Shown piece by piece: positions 11,241 through 20,169 of a stretch of DNA of 64,000 nucleotides. The stretch is from Mycobacterium aquaticum (GTDB lineage Bacteria; Actinomycetota; Actinomycetes; Mycobacteriales; Mycobacteriaceae). The notes beneath the pieces were generated by a model. That model had not been told where the DNA came from. It did not search any database and worked only from the letters and a program-made list of their open reading frames with translations. The stretch's first letter is position 1. Every line of letters begins with the position of its first letter. A program made the translations under genes and the position numbers. The stretch covers positions 153,795 through 217,794 of the forward strand of contig NZ_MVHF01000009.1 of assembly GCF_002086485.1 (NCBI RefSeq). The letters are read 5' to 3'.

Positions 11241-11534
11241 ATGCAACCGATGATGCACAATCCGGGCGCCGAAGCCATTGCCGCGCAGGTCATCGCAAAT
11301 GCCGCACGTGGTCTCGCCGGTGGCACCACCGCCGCCTCCGCTGTGACCGCGCTGGTGCCTGCCGGCGCTGACGAGGTGTCCGCCCTGGCCGCGATGTCTT
11401 TCGCGAGCGAGGGTGTCGAGGCTCTGACGCAGAACACATTCGCCCAGGAAGAGCTGACTCGGGCTGGTGCGGCGTACACGGAGGCCTCGGGCATCTACAA
11501 CGCGGTTGACTCTGCGCAGGCCAGCACGCTCTAA
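11241..11534 (+). CDS. pe35: PE family protein PE35
   Basis: The 97-aa product is the PE partner of PPE68. It has the two-helix PE fold with the conserved ALVPAGADEVSALAA turn and a C-terminal helix ending in AGAAYTEASGIYNAVD, which supplies the type VII YxxxD/E-type signal region. It lacks a Gly-rich extension. It lies 43 bp before PPE68, in the PE35-PPE68-esxB-esxA order, and is expected to leave the cell as a heterodimer guided by EspG1. Confidence 0.93.
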   Translation: MQPMMHNPGAEAIAAQVIANAARGLAGGTTAASAVTALVPAGADEVSALAAMSFASEGVEALTQNTFAQEELTRAGAAYTEASGIYNAVDSAQASTL

Positions 11535-11577
11535 CTCTCGGTCAGCATTCGTCTCCAACAGATAGGTTCAGCCAGCA

Positions 11578-12906
11578 ATGGTCCTGGTACCGCCTGCGCC
11601 GCCGACGTGGCACGGCATGCCACCTGAGGTGAACACGGGCCGGCTGATGGTCGGTGCCGGCCCGGCGCCGATGCTTCAGGCCGCGGCCGGGTGGGAAGCC
11701 ATGGCCGTGCTGCTGGAGACCCAAGCTGACGAATTGGCGGCGGCGCTGGCTAACCTCACCTCGGTTTGGAGTGGGGCCGCCAGCGAACGCGCGGTCGCCG
11801 CGACCATGCCGATGGTGATGTGGTTGCGCACCACGGCGCTGCAAGCGCAGAAGCGGGCATTGCAGGCCTCGGCGCAGGCCAGTGCATATTCGGTGGCGCT
11901 GGCCACGACTCCGCCTATTCCGGAGATCGAGGAAAACCACATCACCAATGCGGTTCTCAATGCGACGAACTTTTTCGGGGTCAATACCGGAGCCATCGCC
12001 GCCAACGAGACGGACTACGTCGTCCGGATGTGGAACCAGGCGGCAGGCGCCATGGATGCCTACCAGGCCGAGACGGCCGTGAACCTGCTGTTCGAGCCGA
12101 TCACGCCGATGACGCCCATCGTCATGCCCGGAGTGGGTGAGACGACCGCCGCCGCCGCGTTGGCGTCGACGGCCCCTCGGGCCGCCGAGGGTGCCCTCCG
12201 AAATTTGGTGATCGAACAGGCCGGCGCGACTGCGATGATTGAGTCGGTCGGTTTGATCACCGGCCGCACGGCAGCACAAATCAATCAGGGTGAGCAACGC
12301 GCGGTGGGCGCCGCGCAGAATGCACAGAATTCGGGTCAGCAGACTCAGCAGAGTCAGCAACCGGCGCAGCAGGGCCTTCAGCAAGGGATGCAGATGGCCA
12401 TGCAGATGGGATCGCAGGCCGCTCAGATCCCGCAGCAGTTCGCGCAGATGATCCAGAGTCCGATGCAGACCTTGACCCAGCCGCTGCAACAGGTGACCCA
12501 GATGGTCAGCCAGTTCAGCAGCATGGGCGGCGGGCAGGACAAGGGCATTCAGATGGGGCTGCTGAACGCGATGCCGTTCTCGAACCATCCGTTGGCCGGC
12601 GGCTCGGGCCCGAGTTCCGGGGCGGGGCTGGTCCGGGCGGCATCGCTGCCCGGCCTCGGCGGTACCGGACCGCGTACCTCGCTGCTGTCCGGTCTGCTGG
12701 GCACGACCGAGGATGTCAAGATCCCGGCCGCGACAGGTGCCTCGTCGAACGCGACGGGCGGCCTGGCTCCGGTCGGAGGAGGCGGTGCCGGTCCCATGAC
12801 CGGTGCGGCCAAGGAGAAGAAGGAAGGCGAGTCGACGAAGCAGGGCCTTACCGCTGCGACGCCGCTGACCTACGACCAGTCGGAAGACGAAGACGACGAC
12901 TGGTAA
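11578..12906 (+). CDS. ppe68: PPE family protein PPE68
   Basis: The 442-aa product has the PPE domain over residues ~10-180. It includes the MPPEVNTGRL opening (PPE motif), LTSVWSGAAS (WxG turn), and the NFFGVNTGAIAANETDYVVRMWNQAA segment that binds EspG. The downstream half is Gln/Met-rich (QQ, QM repeats), then Gly/Ser-rich with SNHPLAGGSGPSSGAG, and ends in a Glu/Asp-rich tail finishing with DDW, as in other PPE68 proteins. It is longer than the M. tuberculosis protein (368 aa) mainly because of the Gln-rich insert. Confidence 0.94.
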   Translation: MVLVPPAPPTWHGMPPEVNTGRLMVGAGPAPMLQAAAGWEAMAVLLETQADELAAALANLTSVWSGAASERAVAATMPMVMWLRTTALQAQKRALQASAQASAYSVALATTPPIPEIEENHITNAVLNATNFFGVNTGAIAANETDYVVRMWNQAAGAMDAYQAETAVNLLFEPITPMTPIVMPGVGETTAAAALASTAPRAAEGALRNLVIEQAGATAMIESVGLITGRTAAQINQGEQRAVGAAQNAQNSGQQTQQSQQPAQQGLQQGMQMAMQMGSQAAQIPQQFAQMIQSPMQTLTQPLQQVTQMVSQFSSMGGGQDKGIQMGLLNAMPFSNHPLAGGSGPSSGAGLVRAASLPGLGGTGPRTSLLSGLLGTTEDVKIPAATGASSNATGGLAPVGGGGAGPMTGAAKEKKEGESTKQGLTAATPLTYDQSEDEDDDW

Positions 12907-12995
12907 GTGGTTGCACCACAAGACTTCCCGGCCACGGGGTCGGAAGACTCGCCATACCCATGGTGAGGACAAAAGGAAAATAAGGGGTATCCAAC

Positions 12996-13295
12996 ATGGC
13001 AATGAATACAGACGTTGCCGTCCTCGCCAAGGAGGCCGGCAATTTCGAGCGCATCTCCGGTGAGCTGCAGAGCGTCATCGCGCAGGTCGAGTCCACCGGA
13101 AGCACGCTGGCCAGCCAGATGGTCGGCCAGGCCGGCACCGCAGCCCAGGCTGCTCTCGCACGGTTCCACGAGGCCGCTGCCAAGCAGGTCCAGGAACTGA
13201 ACGACATCTCGCAGAACATCCACCAGTCGGGCACCCAGTACAGCTCGACCGACGACGACCAGGCCTCCTCGCTGTCCTCGGCGATGAACATCTGA
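12996..13295 (+). CDS. esxB: ESX-1 secreted heterodimer subunit EsxB (CFP-10)
   Basis: The 99-aa helix-turn-helix protein shows the EsxB signature EAGNFERISGEL at ~13-24. The WxG position is M42-V43-G44, so the tryptophan is replaced by methionine; I recall the same in M. smegmatis EsxB. The C-terminal secretion signal YxxxD is Y82-D86, followed by the flexible tail ending AMNI that docks on EccCb1. It is followed 32 bp later by esxA, its obligate partner. Confidence 0.97.
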   Translation: MAMNTDVAVLAKEAGNFERISGELQSVIAQVESTGSTLASQMVGQAGTAAQAALARFHEAAAKQVQELNDISQNIHQSGTQYSSTDDDQASSLSSAMNI

Positions 13296-13327
13296 CCTAG
13301 AGACAACAGAGAAACGGAGAATCAGAC

Positions 13328-13615
13328 ATGACGGAACAGGTTTGGAATTTCGCCGGGATCGAAGGCGGAGTCGGCGAGATCCAGGGCGCTGTGAGCACCA
13401 CCCACGGTCTGCTCGACGAGGGCAAGGGCTCGCTGGCCGCGCTCGCCTCGGTGTGGGGCGGCTCGGGTTCGGAGGCCTACCAGGCCGTTCAGACCCGTTG
13501 GGACAACACCTCCAACGAGCTGAACACCGCACTGCAGAACCTCGCGCACACCATCAGCGAGGCCAGCTCGACCATGGCGCAGACCGAGGCCGGCGTCACT
13601 GGCATGTTCGCCTAG
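13328..13615 (+). CDS. esxA: ESX-1 secreted heterodimer subunit EsxA (ESAT-6)
   Basis: The 95-aa product is the canonical ESAT-6 homologue: [12 protein letters not shown] start, W43-G44-G45 turn between two helices, and a C-terminus ending TGMFA. It forms a 1:1 dimer with EsxB and is exported by the EccBCDE channel; in M. tuberculosis it is linked to membrane lysis. It is the last gene before a strong hairpin terminator at 13635-13679. Confidence 0.98.
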   Translation: MTEQVWNFAGIEGGVGEIQGAVSTTHGLLDEGKGSLAALASVWGGSGSEAYQAVQTRWDNTSNELNTALQNLAHTISEASSTMAQTEAGVTGMFA

Positions 13616-13634
13616 CACGACCATATGCACGCTT

Positions 13635-13679
13635 GTGGGCGGGTAGGCTAGCCGACTAGGCCAAGCCTCACCCGCCCAC
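13635..13679 (+). terminator. Hairpin terminator after esxA
   Basis: GTGGGCGGGT (13635-13644) pairs with ACCCGCCCAC (13670-13679), and AGGCT (13645-13649) pairs with AGCCT (13664-13668), with one bulged base and a 14-nt loop. There is no long T-run, as is common for mycobacterial hairpins. It separates esxBA from espI and could also stabilise the esxBA mRNA 3' end. Confidence 0.7.
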
Positions 13680-13740
13680 TGCGTGCGCCTGGGTGTAAAA
13701 CACCTGAATATCTTTGTTTTCACTATTCTGAGGGGACCCC

Positions 13741-15165
13741 ATGTCGGCCGACTATGACCGGCTCTTTCACTCGTCAGATCCGGGCAAACCGGTCGACGAT
13801 GCCACGATCACCGTGGACCGAGATGCCATTCTGAAGGCCACGGCGACACCGCCGCCGATGCCGACTGGGGATACCGGATCGGGCGATGCACCGTCGACCC
13901 CCATGCCGGTGACGCCGCCGCGGACCCAGGCGCAGTCGGCTCCGCCGCAGCGGCATGCCGAAGCGCCGCCACCCATGCCCCAGATGCCGCCGCCCCCGGC
14001 TGCGCCGCAGTGGCCGCAGAACTCGATGTTGCGTGCTCCGCAGCAGCAGATGCCCATGGGAGCCCGCCACGAGCAGCCGCGCACACTGCCCGGCCCGCCC
14101 GCCCGTGTAGCACCCGGCCCGGCGCCATCACAGTTCCCCGAATTCGACCCCGAGATCAGCGGCGCATGGCGTGCCGGACAAGCGATTCCGGTTCCGGCCC
14201 AACCGGCGCAGACGTCGGCGGCGACCATGGGCAATCACCGCGCCATCGACGCGTTGTCGCACGTCGGTGTGAAGACCGGCGTGAAGATGCCGTCGCAGCG
14301 CGGTTGGCGGCACTGGCTCTATCTCATGACGCGCATCAATCTCGGACTGTCGCCCGACGAGGTGTATGAGCTGGATCTGCACACCCGGATCCGGCGTAAT
14401 GCGCGTGATTCCTACCAGATCGGCATCTTCGGCCTCAAGGGCGGCGTCGGCAAGACCGCTGTGACCGTTGCGCTCGGGTCCGCGATGGCGAAGATCCGCG
14501 GTGACCGCATTCTGGCCATCGACGCCGACCCCGACGGCGGCAACCTTGCCGATCGGGCCGGCCGGCAGTCCGCGGCCACCGTCTCCGACCTGCTGTCCGA
14601 TCAAGAGTTGTCGCGCTACAACGACATTCGCGCCTACACCAGCATGAATTCCTCCAATCTGGAGGTGCTGTCCTCCGAGGAGTACAGCGGCGCCACCCGC
14701 GAGTTCAACGATGAGGACTGGAAGGGTGCGACCTCGATCGTGTCGCGCTACTACAACCTGGTGCTCGCGGACTGCGGCGCCGGCCTGTTCCAGAAGTCGT
14801 CGCGCGGCGTGCTTTCCACGGTGTCGGGCATGGTGATCGTCGCGAGCGCCTCCATCGACGGCGCCCGGCAGGCTGCCATCACCATGGACTGGTTGCGCCA
14901 GAACGGCTATCAAGACCTGCTGGGCCGCTCCTGCGTGGTGATCAACCACGTCACCCCGGGCAAGCCGAACGTCGACGTCGATGACCTGGTGCAGCAGTTC
15001 GAGCGGCACGTGCCGCCCGGCCGAGTGATCGTGCTGCCGTGGGACAAGCACATCGCCCAGGGCACCGAGATTCAGCTGGACCTACTCGGCGACACCTTCC
15101 AGCGCCGGATCACCGAGTTGGCCGCAGCCCTGTCCGATGACTTCGACAGGCTCGAACGCCGTTGA
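13741..15165 (+). CDS. espI: ESX-1 MinD-like ATPase EspI
   Basis: The 474-aa product starts MSADYDRLF, the EspI N-terminal motif. Residues ~35-150 are Pro/Gln/Met-rich and much shorter than in M. tuberculosis EspI (666 aa). After the conserved SQRGWRHWLYLMTRINLGLS segment comes a MinD/ParA domain with P-loop LKGGVGKT near 232-239 and an IDADPDGGN motif. EspI is reported to regulate ESX-1 activity in response to cellular ATP. The stop overlaps the TTG start of eccD1. Confidence 0.93.
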   Translation: MSADYDRLFHSSDPGKPVDDATITVDRDAILKATATPPPMPTGDTGSGDAPSTPMPVTPPRTQAQSAPPQRHAEAPPPMPQMPPPPAAPQWPQNSMLRAPQQQMPMGARHEQPRTLPGPPARVAPGPAPSQFPEFDPEISGAWRAGQAIPVPAQPAQTSAATMGNHRAIDALSHVGVKTGVKMPSQRGWRHWLYLMTRINLGLSPDEVYELDLHTRIRRNARDSYQIGIFGLKGGVGKTAVTVALGSAMAKIRGDRILAIDADPDGGNLADRAGRQSAATVSDLLSDQELSRYNDIRAYTSMNSSNLEVLSSEEYSGATREFNDEDWKGATSIVSRYYNLVLADCGAGLFQKSSRGVLSTVSGMVIVASASIDGARQAAITMDWLRQNGYQDLLGRSCVVINHVTPGKPNVDVDDLVQQFERHVPPGRVIVLPWDKHIAQGTEIQLDLLGDTFQRRITELAAALSDDFDRLERR

Positions 15166-16694
15166 CCGCCACCGCCGCCGCCTCAGACACCTCAAGTGTG
15201 ACGCCGGGCCGTCCGGCGACAACGCGGGTCACCGTCCTCACCGGTAAGCGATTGACCGATCTGGTGCTGCCCGCAGCGGCGCCGATCGAGACCTACATCG
15301 ACGAAACCGTCAGTGTTCTGGCCGATCTGCTCGAGGACACTCCGAAGGACGTGCTGGCCGGGTTCGATTTCACCGCACAGGGTTCTTGGGCGTTCGCACG
15401 CCCCGGGGCGCCGCCGCTGAAAGCCGATGAATCGCTGGATGATTCGGGTGTGGTCGACGGATCCCTGTTGACCTTGGTGTCGGTCAGCCGCACCGAGCGC
15501 TACCGGCCGTTGGTCGAGGACGTGATCGACGCGATCGCCGTGCTCGACGAGTCGCCGGTGTTCACCCGGGAGTCGTTGCACCGCTTCATCGGGATCGCGA
15601 TCCCTGTGGTCGCGCTGGCCATCACGGTGATGTCCGTCGTGGCCTGGAGCCAGACCAACCACGGTTGGTGGTGGCCCCTGGCGCTGGCGATCTTCGGCCT
15701 GGGGTTGCTCGGCGGAAGTGTGTTCGCGCAGAGCAACTATGACAACATCAACCTCGCCGAGAGCCTGCTGCTCGGTGCGGCGCCTGCCCTGGCCGGGGCC
15801 GCGGCATTGGCGGTGCCGCTACCCAACGGTGTCGACGGCTTGGGAGCTCCGCAGATCGCCGGTGCCGGCGTTGTCGTGTTGCTACTGACGTTGGCGACAC
15901 GTGGCGGGCCGCGAGGCCGGGCCGAGGTCGCGTCGTTCATGGCGGTGCTGGCCGTCGCCATCACCGGTGCCGCCGTTGCCTATGGGTACGGGTCGCACGC
16001 GTGGGTGCCCGCCGGCGCCATTGCGTTCGGCCTTGTCGTCGTCACCAACTCGGCGAAACTGACTGTCGCCGTGGCCCGTATCGCCTTGCCGCCCATCCCC
16101 GCGCCCGGCGAGGTGGTCTCCAACGATGAGCTGCTCGACCCGGTCGCGGGTCCTGACGCGGCCGAGGAGGAGACCTCGACCTGGCAGGCGATCATCGCTT
16201 CGGTGCCGGAATCGGCTGTGCGGCTGCAAGAACGCAGCCTGCTGACCCGCCAGCTGCTGATCGGCTTCCTGTCCGCAGGTGCCCTGGTGTTGTCCGTCGG
16301 CGCCATCGCCGTCGTGGTGCAGGGGCATTTCTTCATCCACAGCCTCATCGTGGCCGGCCTGGTCTCGGTGGTCTGTGGCTTCCGCTCCCGGCTGTACGCC
16401 GAAAGATGGTGCTCCTGGGCGCTTCTGGCGGCCGCCGTGATCGTCCCGACGGGCGTGATGGTTCGGCTGTGCCTGTGGTACCCCGACAGTGCGTGGCTGG
16501 TGCTGGCGATCTACACCATCGTGGGTGTCGTCGCCCTGATCACCGTCGGTGCCACCGATGGTGTGCGTAGGGTTTCTCCGGTTACCAAGCGCATTCTCGA
16601 ATTGACCGACGGCGCCGCGATCGCCGCAGTGATCCCGCTGCTGCTGTGGATCGCCGGGGTGTACGACCTGCTGCGAAATCTTCGTCTGCACTAG
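15162..16694 (+). CDS. eccD1: ESX-1 membrane channel protein EccD1
   Basis: The 510-aa product has an N-terminal ubiquitin-like domain (~20-110, VTVLTGKRLTDLVLP) followed by about eleven transmembrane helices and a conserved cytosolic loop (IALPPIPAPGEVVSNDELLDPV). It is the main membrane-embedded subunit of the ESX-1 complex. The start is a TTG overlapping the espI stop, giving the expected length; no other start precedes the conserved domain. A perfect terminator follows. Confidence 0.95.
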   Translation: MTATAAASDTSSVTPGRPATTRVTVLTGKRLTDLVLPAAAPIETYIDETVSVLADLLEDTPKDVLAGFDFTAQGSWAFARPGAPPLKADESLDDSGVVDGSLLTLVSVSRTERYRPLVEDVIDAIAVLDESPVFTRESLHRFIGIAIPVVALAITVMSVVAWSQTNHGWWWPLALAIFGLGLLGGSVFAQSNYDNINLAESLLLGAAPALAGAAALAVPLPNGVDGLGAPQIAGAGVVVLLLTLATRGGPRGRAEVASFMAVLAVAITGAAVAYGYGSHAWVPAGAIAFGLVVVTNSAKLTVAVARIALPPIPAPGEVVSNDELLDPVAGPDAAEEETSTWQAIIASVPESAVRLQERSLLTRQLLIGFLSAGALVLSVGAIAVVVQGHFFIHSLIVAGLVSVVCGFRSRLYAERWCSWALLAAAVIVPTGVMVRLCLWYPDSAWLVLAIYTIVGVVALITVGATDGVRRVSPVTKRILELTDGAAIAAVIPLLLWIAGVYDLLRNLRLH

Positions 16695-16705
16695 GGCTTG
16701 TCACC

Positions 16706-16746
16706 GATCCTGGGCGGGGCAGTGCCCCGCCCAGGATCACCTTTTG
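16706..16746 (+). terminator. Perfect intrinsic terminator after eccD1
   Basis: A 15-bp perfect stem (16706-16720 with 16724-16738) closes on a 3-nt loop and is followed by CTTTT. It ends the espE-to-eccD1 transcription unit and insulates the effector gene at 16830, which has its own promoter. Confidence 0.85.
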
Positions 16747-16758
16747 TGCACCTGTTGA

Positions 16759-16797
16759 GAATTCGTGCGTTAGGGGTGGCTGCACCGCTGGGATACT
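16759..16797 (+). promoter_or_regulatory. Conserved promoter element of the EspE-module effectors (copy 1)
   Basis: GAATTCGTGC starts at 16759 and GATACT (a likely -10 hexamer) at 16792, with exactly 27 bases between GAATTC and GATACT. The same elements with identical spacing lie before the other two EspE-module genes, at 26107-26145 and 30581-30619. The conserved GAATTCGTGC may be an activator site, because no good -35 box is visible at 16-18 bp. Confidence 0.6.
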
Positions 16798-16829
16798 GAC
16801 AGTCACTGTTGAGTTCCTGGAGGTGGTCC

Positions 16830-18377
16830 GTGGGGCTACTCGATACCTACATGGAGACCTGGTCACAGGCGCGGGAGACGTTCGGCCAGGGCACGCCCGA
16901 GGACGGCTCGCGGTTCGATGGCAGTTCCCGGCTGCAGCAGATGAAGGCCAACGTCGAAGCGGCAGCGCCGGATTCTCGTTGGCAGGGCTCGGCCGCCGGT
17001 GCCTATGCCGCCGCCAACAGGGAACATGCCGCGGTCTACGGCAAGCTCGCAGATCTGGACAAGCGGATGGCCGCCGAGGTCAGGAACGCCGCAGCTGTCG
17101 TCACCGCAGGTCGGCAGAATCTCGATGTGAGTCGTGACTGGGTCGCCAGCGCCGCATCCTCGGTGCCCAACAACGAGGCGGGCCGGCAAGCGTTGATGAA
17201 CATCGTCAGCAAGGGCACCGGCGACATCCGCGACATCATCCACAAATCGACCGCCGACATGACCGAGATCGGCAGGCGAATCCAGGGAATCAAGGGCGAA
17301 TATGAGGCGCTGACCCGCCAGAAATTCGGGCCCGGGGCCGATAAAGACCGTGACGTCCACGAATTCAAGAACGACGGCAAGGACGAGCGGCCGACCAAGA
17401 CCGACATGTCGTCCGGGGACATCAATCAGATCGACCAGGCGAATCGCCAACTGCTGCAGGAGATGCTCGACGAATACCAGCGTCTCCCAGATGGCCAGGT
17501 CAAACGCGACCGACTGGCCGATATCGCGGCAATCCAGGACGCACTGAAGGTTCCCGGTTCGCACCTGGTGTATCTGGAGAAGCCGGCCGATCCGTCGCAG
17601 ATGATCCCCGCGGCGACCTCCGTGGGCGATCCGTTCACCGCCGACCACGTATCGGTGACGGTTCCCGGGGTGTCCGGGACGACCCGCGGCACCATCGCCG
17701 GGATGACCGGTGAGGCAGCCCAATTGCGCAACGAAGCCATCGACATCGCACGGCAGGTCGGGGACAGTCAGAACATCGCCACCGTGGCGTGGGTCGGATA
17801 TCAACCGCCGCCGAATCTCGGTGACTCCGGCATGCTCAGCGACGACCTGGCTCAGGCTGGGGCACCGAAGCTCACGTCTTTCCTGCACGACATCGACGCG
17901 GCGTCGAAGAATCCGGGACACACCACAGCGTTGTTCGGGCACTCCTACGGCTCGCTCACGTCGGGGATCGCGCTCAAGGAGGGTGCGAGCGCCTACGTCG
18001 ACAACGCGGTGCTGTACGGCTCACCCGGCTTCGAAGCCACCACTCCGGCGCAACTCGGCATGAACGACAACAACTTCTTCGTCATGGCCGCCCCCGATGA
18101 CCCGATCAACCCGATCGGAGCATTGGCGCCCTTGCACGGGTGGGGGTCGGATCCCAACGACATCATCAACGAGGACGGGCACTTGCGGTTCCGGTTCCAG
18201 CACTTGGAAACCTCGGCCGGCGACACCCCGATACCTGGCTACGAATCGAAGACCGGTGCGTCGGGGCATTCTGACTACGGGCGGGACGCCGAACATCGGA
18301 TGACCGGCTACAACCTCGCCGCGATCCTGCTCAACCGTCCGGACCTCGCAGTAAAGGAGACGCCCCTGTCATGGTGA
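16830..18377 (+). CDS. EspE-like secretion module fused to an alpha/beta-hydrolase (DUF1023-like)
   Basis: The 515-aa product starts at GTG 16830 after GGAGGTGG, matching the starts of its paralogues at 26180 and 30653. Residues 1-~170 are the EspA/EspE-like helical module, with TPEDGS, W51-Q-G53, AYAAANREH and IKGEYEALT. Residues ~260-515 form an alpha/beta-hydrolase with nucleophile elbow GHSYGS (Ser372), candidate acid in APDDPI (Asp423/424) and candidate histidine in SGHSDY (His480). This is the pattern of mycobacterial DUF1023 hydrolases. It occupies the espJ/espK position between eccD1 and espL/espB. I infer an ESX-1-exported enzyme whose substrate is unknown. An LppA-like lipoprotein gene overlaps its end by 7 bp. 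Confidence 0.8.
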   Translation: MGLLDTYMETWSQARETFGQGTPEDGSRFDGSSRLQQMKANVEAAAPDSRWQGSAAGAYAAANREHAAVYGKLADLDKRMAAEVRNAAAVVTAGRQNLDVSRDWVASAASSVPNNEAGRQALMNIVSKGTGDIRDIIHKSTADMTEIGRRIQGIKGEYEALTRQKFGPGADKDRDVHEFKNDGKDERPTKTDMSSGDINQIDQANRQLLQEMLDEYQRLPDGQVKRDRLADIAAIQDALKVPGSHLVYLEKPADPSQMIPAATSVGDPFTADHVSVTVPGVSGTTRGTIAGMTGEAAQLRNEAIDIARQVGDSQNIATVAWVGYQPPPNLGDSGMLSDDLAQAGAPKLTSFLHDIDAASKNPGHTTALFGHSYGSLTSGIALKEGASAYVDNAVLYGSPGFEATTPAQLGMNDNNFFVMAAPDDPINPIGALAPLHGWGSDPNDIINEDGHLRFRFQHLETSAGDTPIPGYESKTGASGHSDYGRDAEHRMTGYNLAAILLNRPDLAVKETPLSW

Positions 18378-19000
18378 ATTCACGGCGCTCCTGGCGTGGT
18401 CTGGCAGCGGGGTCCTTATTGCTTTGTGCCTCAACACTGATGGGTGGATGCCAGGTGACCGAGAATCCGTACGAGTCGAAGACCGTGAAAGGTGACGACG
18501 CGATCCAGCTCATCGACAGCCTCCGGCCGAAAGGCTCCTTCGAGGCGGCTCGCCAACGCCTCACCGACACAGCAAGCGTCATCGCCGCACGCATCGTCGC
18601 CGCCATTCCCGGGCAGACCTGGAAGTTCGAGGACGATCCGCATGGGCTGGACGCCAAACGGCAAGGGCTGCCGTGCGAGAAGCTCACCGGCGACATTGCC
18701 CGTCGCCCGATGGCCGACCCAGTCGTGTTCGGAAGGACCTTCAACACAGAGGAATTCACGACGGCCCACGACATCGTCCGGCAAGAAGCCGCCGCCTATG
18801 GCGCGACCGACCAATCGTCTCTCTTCAACGATCAGGCCAAGCGTGACTACGCCGCGACAGGCAACGGTTACGAGTTCAAGATAGGTCAAATCAAGTACGC
18901 CACACTCGAAATCACCGGGGACTGCTTCCTGATGCAGAGCGTGGTGAATCTGCCCGCCGGTCAACTGCCGCCCGAACCACCGATCGTCCCCACGCCCTGA
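18371..19000 (+). CDS. LppA-family lipoprotein paired with the hydrolase
   Basis: The 209-aa product has a Sec signal peptide and lipobox LMGGC (Cys27). Conserved mature segments include GQTWKFEDDP, LPCEKLTGDIARRP and FNDQAKRDYAATGNGYEF. These resemble M. tuberculosis LppA/LppB (Rv2543-Rv2544), which, as I recall, also lie directly after a DUF1023 hydrolase (Rv2542). The start overlaps the hydrolase stop, so the two are made together. An immunity or tethering role is inferred, not shown. Confidence 0.78.
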   Translation: MVNSRRSWRGLAAGSLLLCASTLMGGCQVTENPYESKTVKGDDAIQLIDSLRPKGSFEAARQRLTDTASVIAARIVAAIPGQTWKFEDDPHGLDAKRQGLPCEKLTGDIARRPMADPVVFGRTFNTEEFTTAHDIVRQEAAAYGATDQSSLFNDQAKRDYAATGNGYEFKIGQIKYATLEITGDCFLMQSVVNLPAGQLPPEPPIVPTP

Positions 19001-19090
19001 GTCGTCTGCACTGCACCTCCGAATTCGACGTAAACGCAGGGATTCTCTTGGTGTAGCGACACTTTCGTGGAAGTCAGTGATGGCGCGGGT

Positions 19091-20095
19091 TCACACGCCG
19101 ATCTTCCTGAACACGGCGTTGGCTACATCAGAAGCGCCGCTTCCGGGATCTTCGTGGTTGCTCGCGTACCCGACAACCCGTACGTCGACGATGTATCTGT
19201 CTCTGACAGAGACTGTGCGTCGATTGGGTTTGGACGGAGAGGGGCCGCCGACAAGTCCTTCAAGTGTCGAGTCGGTTGCCTGCATGTCCTTGAGAGTGTA
19301 GTTCTCTCCGTTTGAAGTAAAGGTCATTGTGCGTCCTACGCAGTCTTTCCACGGCTGTGTCATCGCCGCTAATTGGGCCTTAGCCATGGATTCGGAGGGG
19401 TAGACGATCACGGCCTCTTCGACCAGCCACCCGGTAGCGCTGACAGGAGGAGCCAATGCCTGTTGGGCGAATTCCGTTCCTCCGCTGGGTGCGTAGATGT
19501 TCCCCGCTGCGACGGTGTTGGCGCCGAGGCACTCCGGCGCATCCACAATCGATGTGCGGTCGAACATCTTGGACAGGGGACCTTGCGCTTGAGATTCGAT
19601 GTTGGGGAAGAACGGAACGTGTAGTACCGCAGTGAGTTCGGGGCCGTCGAGTAGCCAGTCTGGTGGTAAGTGTGTTGGCTGTGCTGTCGGCGTACTGCTC
19701 GACGACGTCGCGATTTGGGTCGACACCGTCGTCGACGCTCCGTTCGGCGAGCTGTTTGGCGACGCCTGCCGCGATGTACCTGTGTCGCCGGGAAGGAATA
19801 GTGACCATACGACGACGGTGACAACCACGATCGCAATAGTGCAGTACGACAACGTCACGCCGACAAGCGCCCGGTCACGGCCCTGCTGCGGTTGGCGCCT
19901 GATCTCTGACAGCGCCAGGTGGCCCAGCACAACTCCCACCGGGGCGAAGACGAATGCGAAGACGACCGACAGAGTGGCGAGAGTGTTGCCTCGCTGTTCC
20001 CGAGGAGCGGGCGGTGCAGCAGGCGGCGATGTTGGGACGCCGCCGAACGGTTGTGCGTCGAACGGATTCGGCGTGGGACCGCCGCCGAGAGTCAT
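19091..20095 (-). CDS. Membrane protein with DUF4190-like region and PknH-like extracellular sensor domain
   Basis: The 334-aa product has a Pro-rich cytosolic start (~1-35), two transmembrane helices (~38-60 and ~78-102) joined by LALSEIRRQPQQGRDRALVG, a Ser/Thr-rich linker, and a C-terminal extracellular domain (~145-334). That domain has paired cysteines and the layout of the PknH_C-type sensor domain found at the end of some mycobacterial kinases and lipoproteins. No kinase is present. It is the last gene of the minus-strand mycP1-eccE1-espB-espL run, 74 bp after espL, and could sense or bind something at the cell surface. Confidence 0.7.
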   Translation of the reverse strand: MTLGGGPTPNPFDAQPFGGVPTSPPAAPPAPREQRGNTLATLSVVFAFVFAPVGVVLGHLALSEIRRQPQQGRDRALVGVTLSYCTIAIVVVTVVVWSLFLPGDTGTSRQASPNSSPNGASTTVSTQIATSSSSTPTAQPTHLPPDWLLDGPELTAVLHVPFFPNIESQAQGPLSKMFDRTSIVDAPECLGANTVAAGNIYAPSGGTEFAQQALAPPVSATGWLVEEAVIVYPSESMAKAQLAAMTQPWKDCVGRTMTFTSNGENYTLKDMQATDSTLEGLVGGPSPSKPNRRTVSVRDRYIVDVRVVGYASNHEDPGSGASDVANAVFRKIGV

Positions 20096-20169
20096 GCATA
20101 CCCTTCAGTCACCATCAGTGCAATCCGATTGCTGCCCAGCGTTTATCGGGTGAGCGGTCACGCGGAGTG

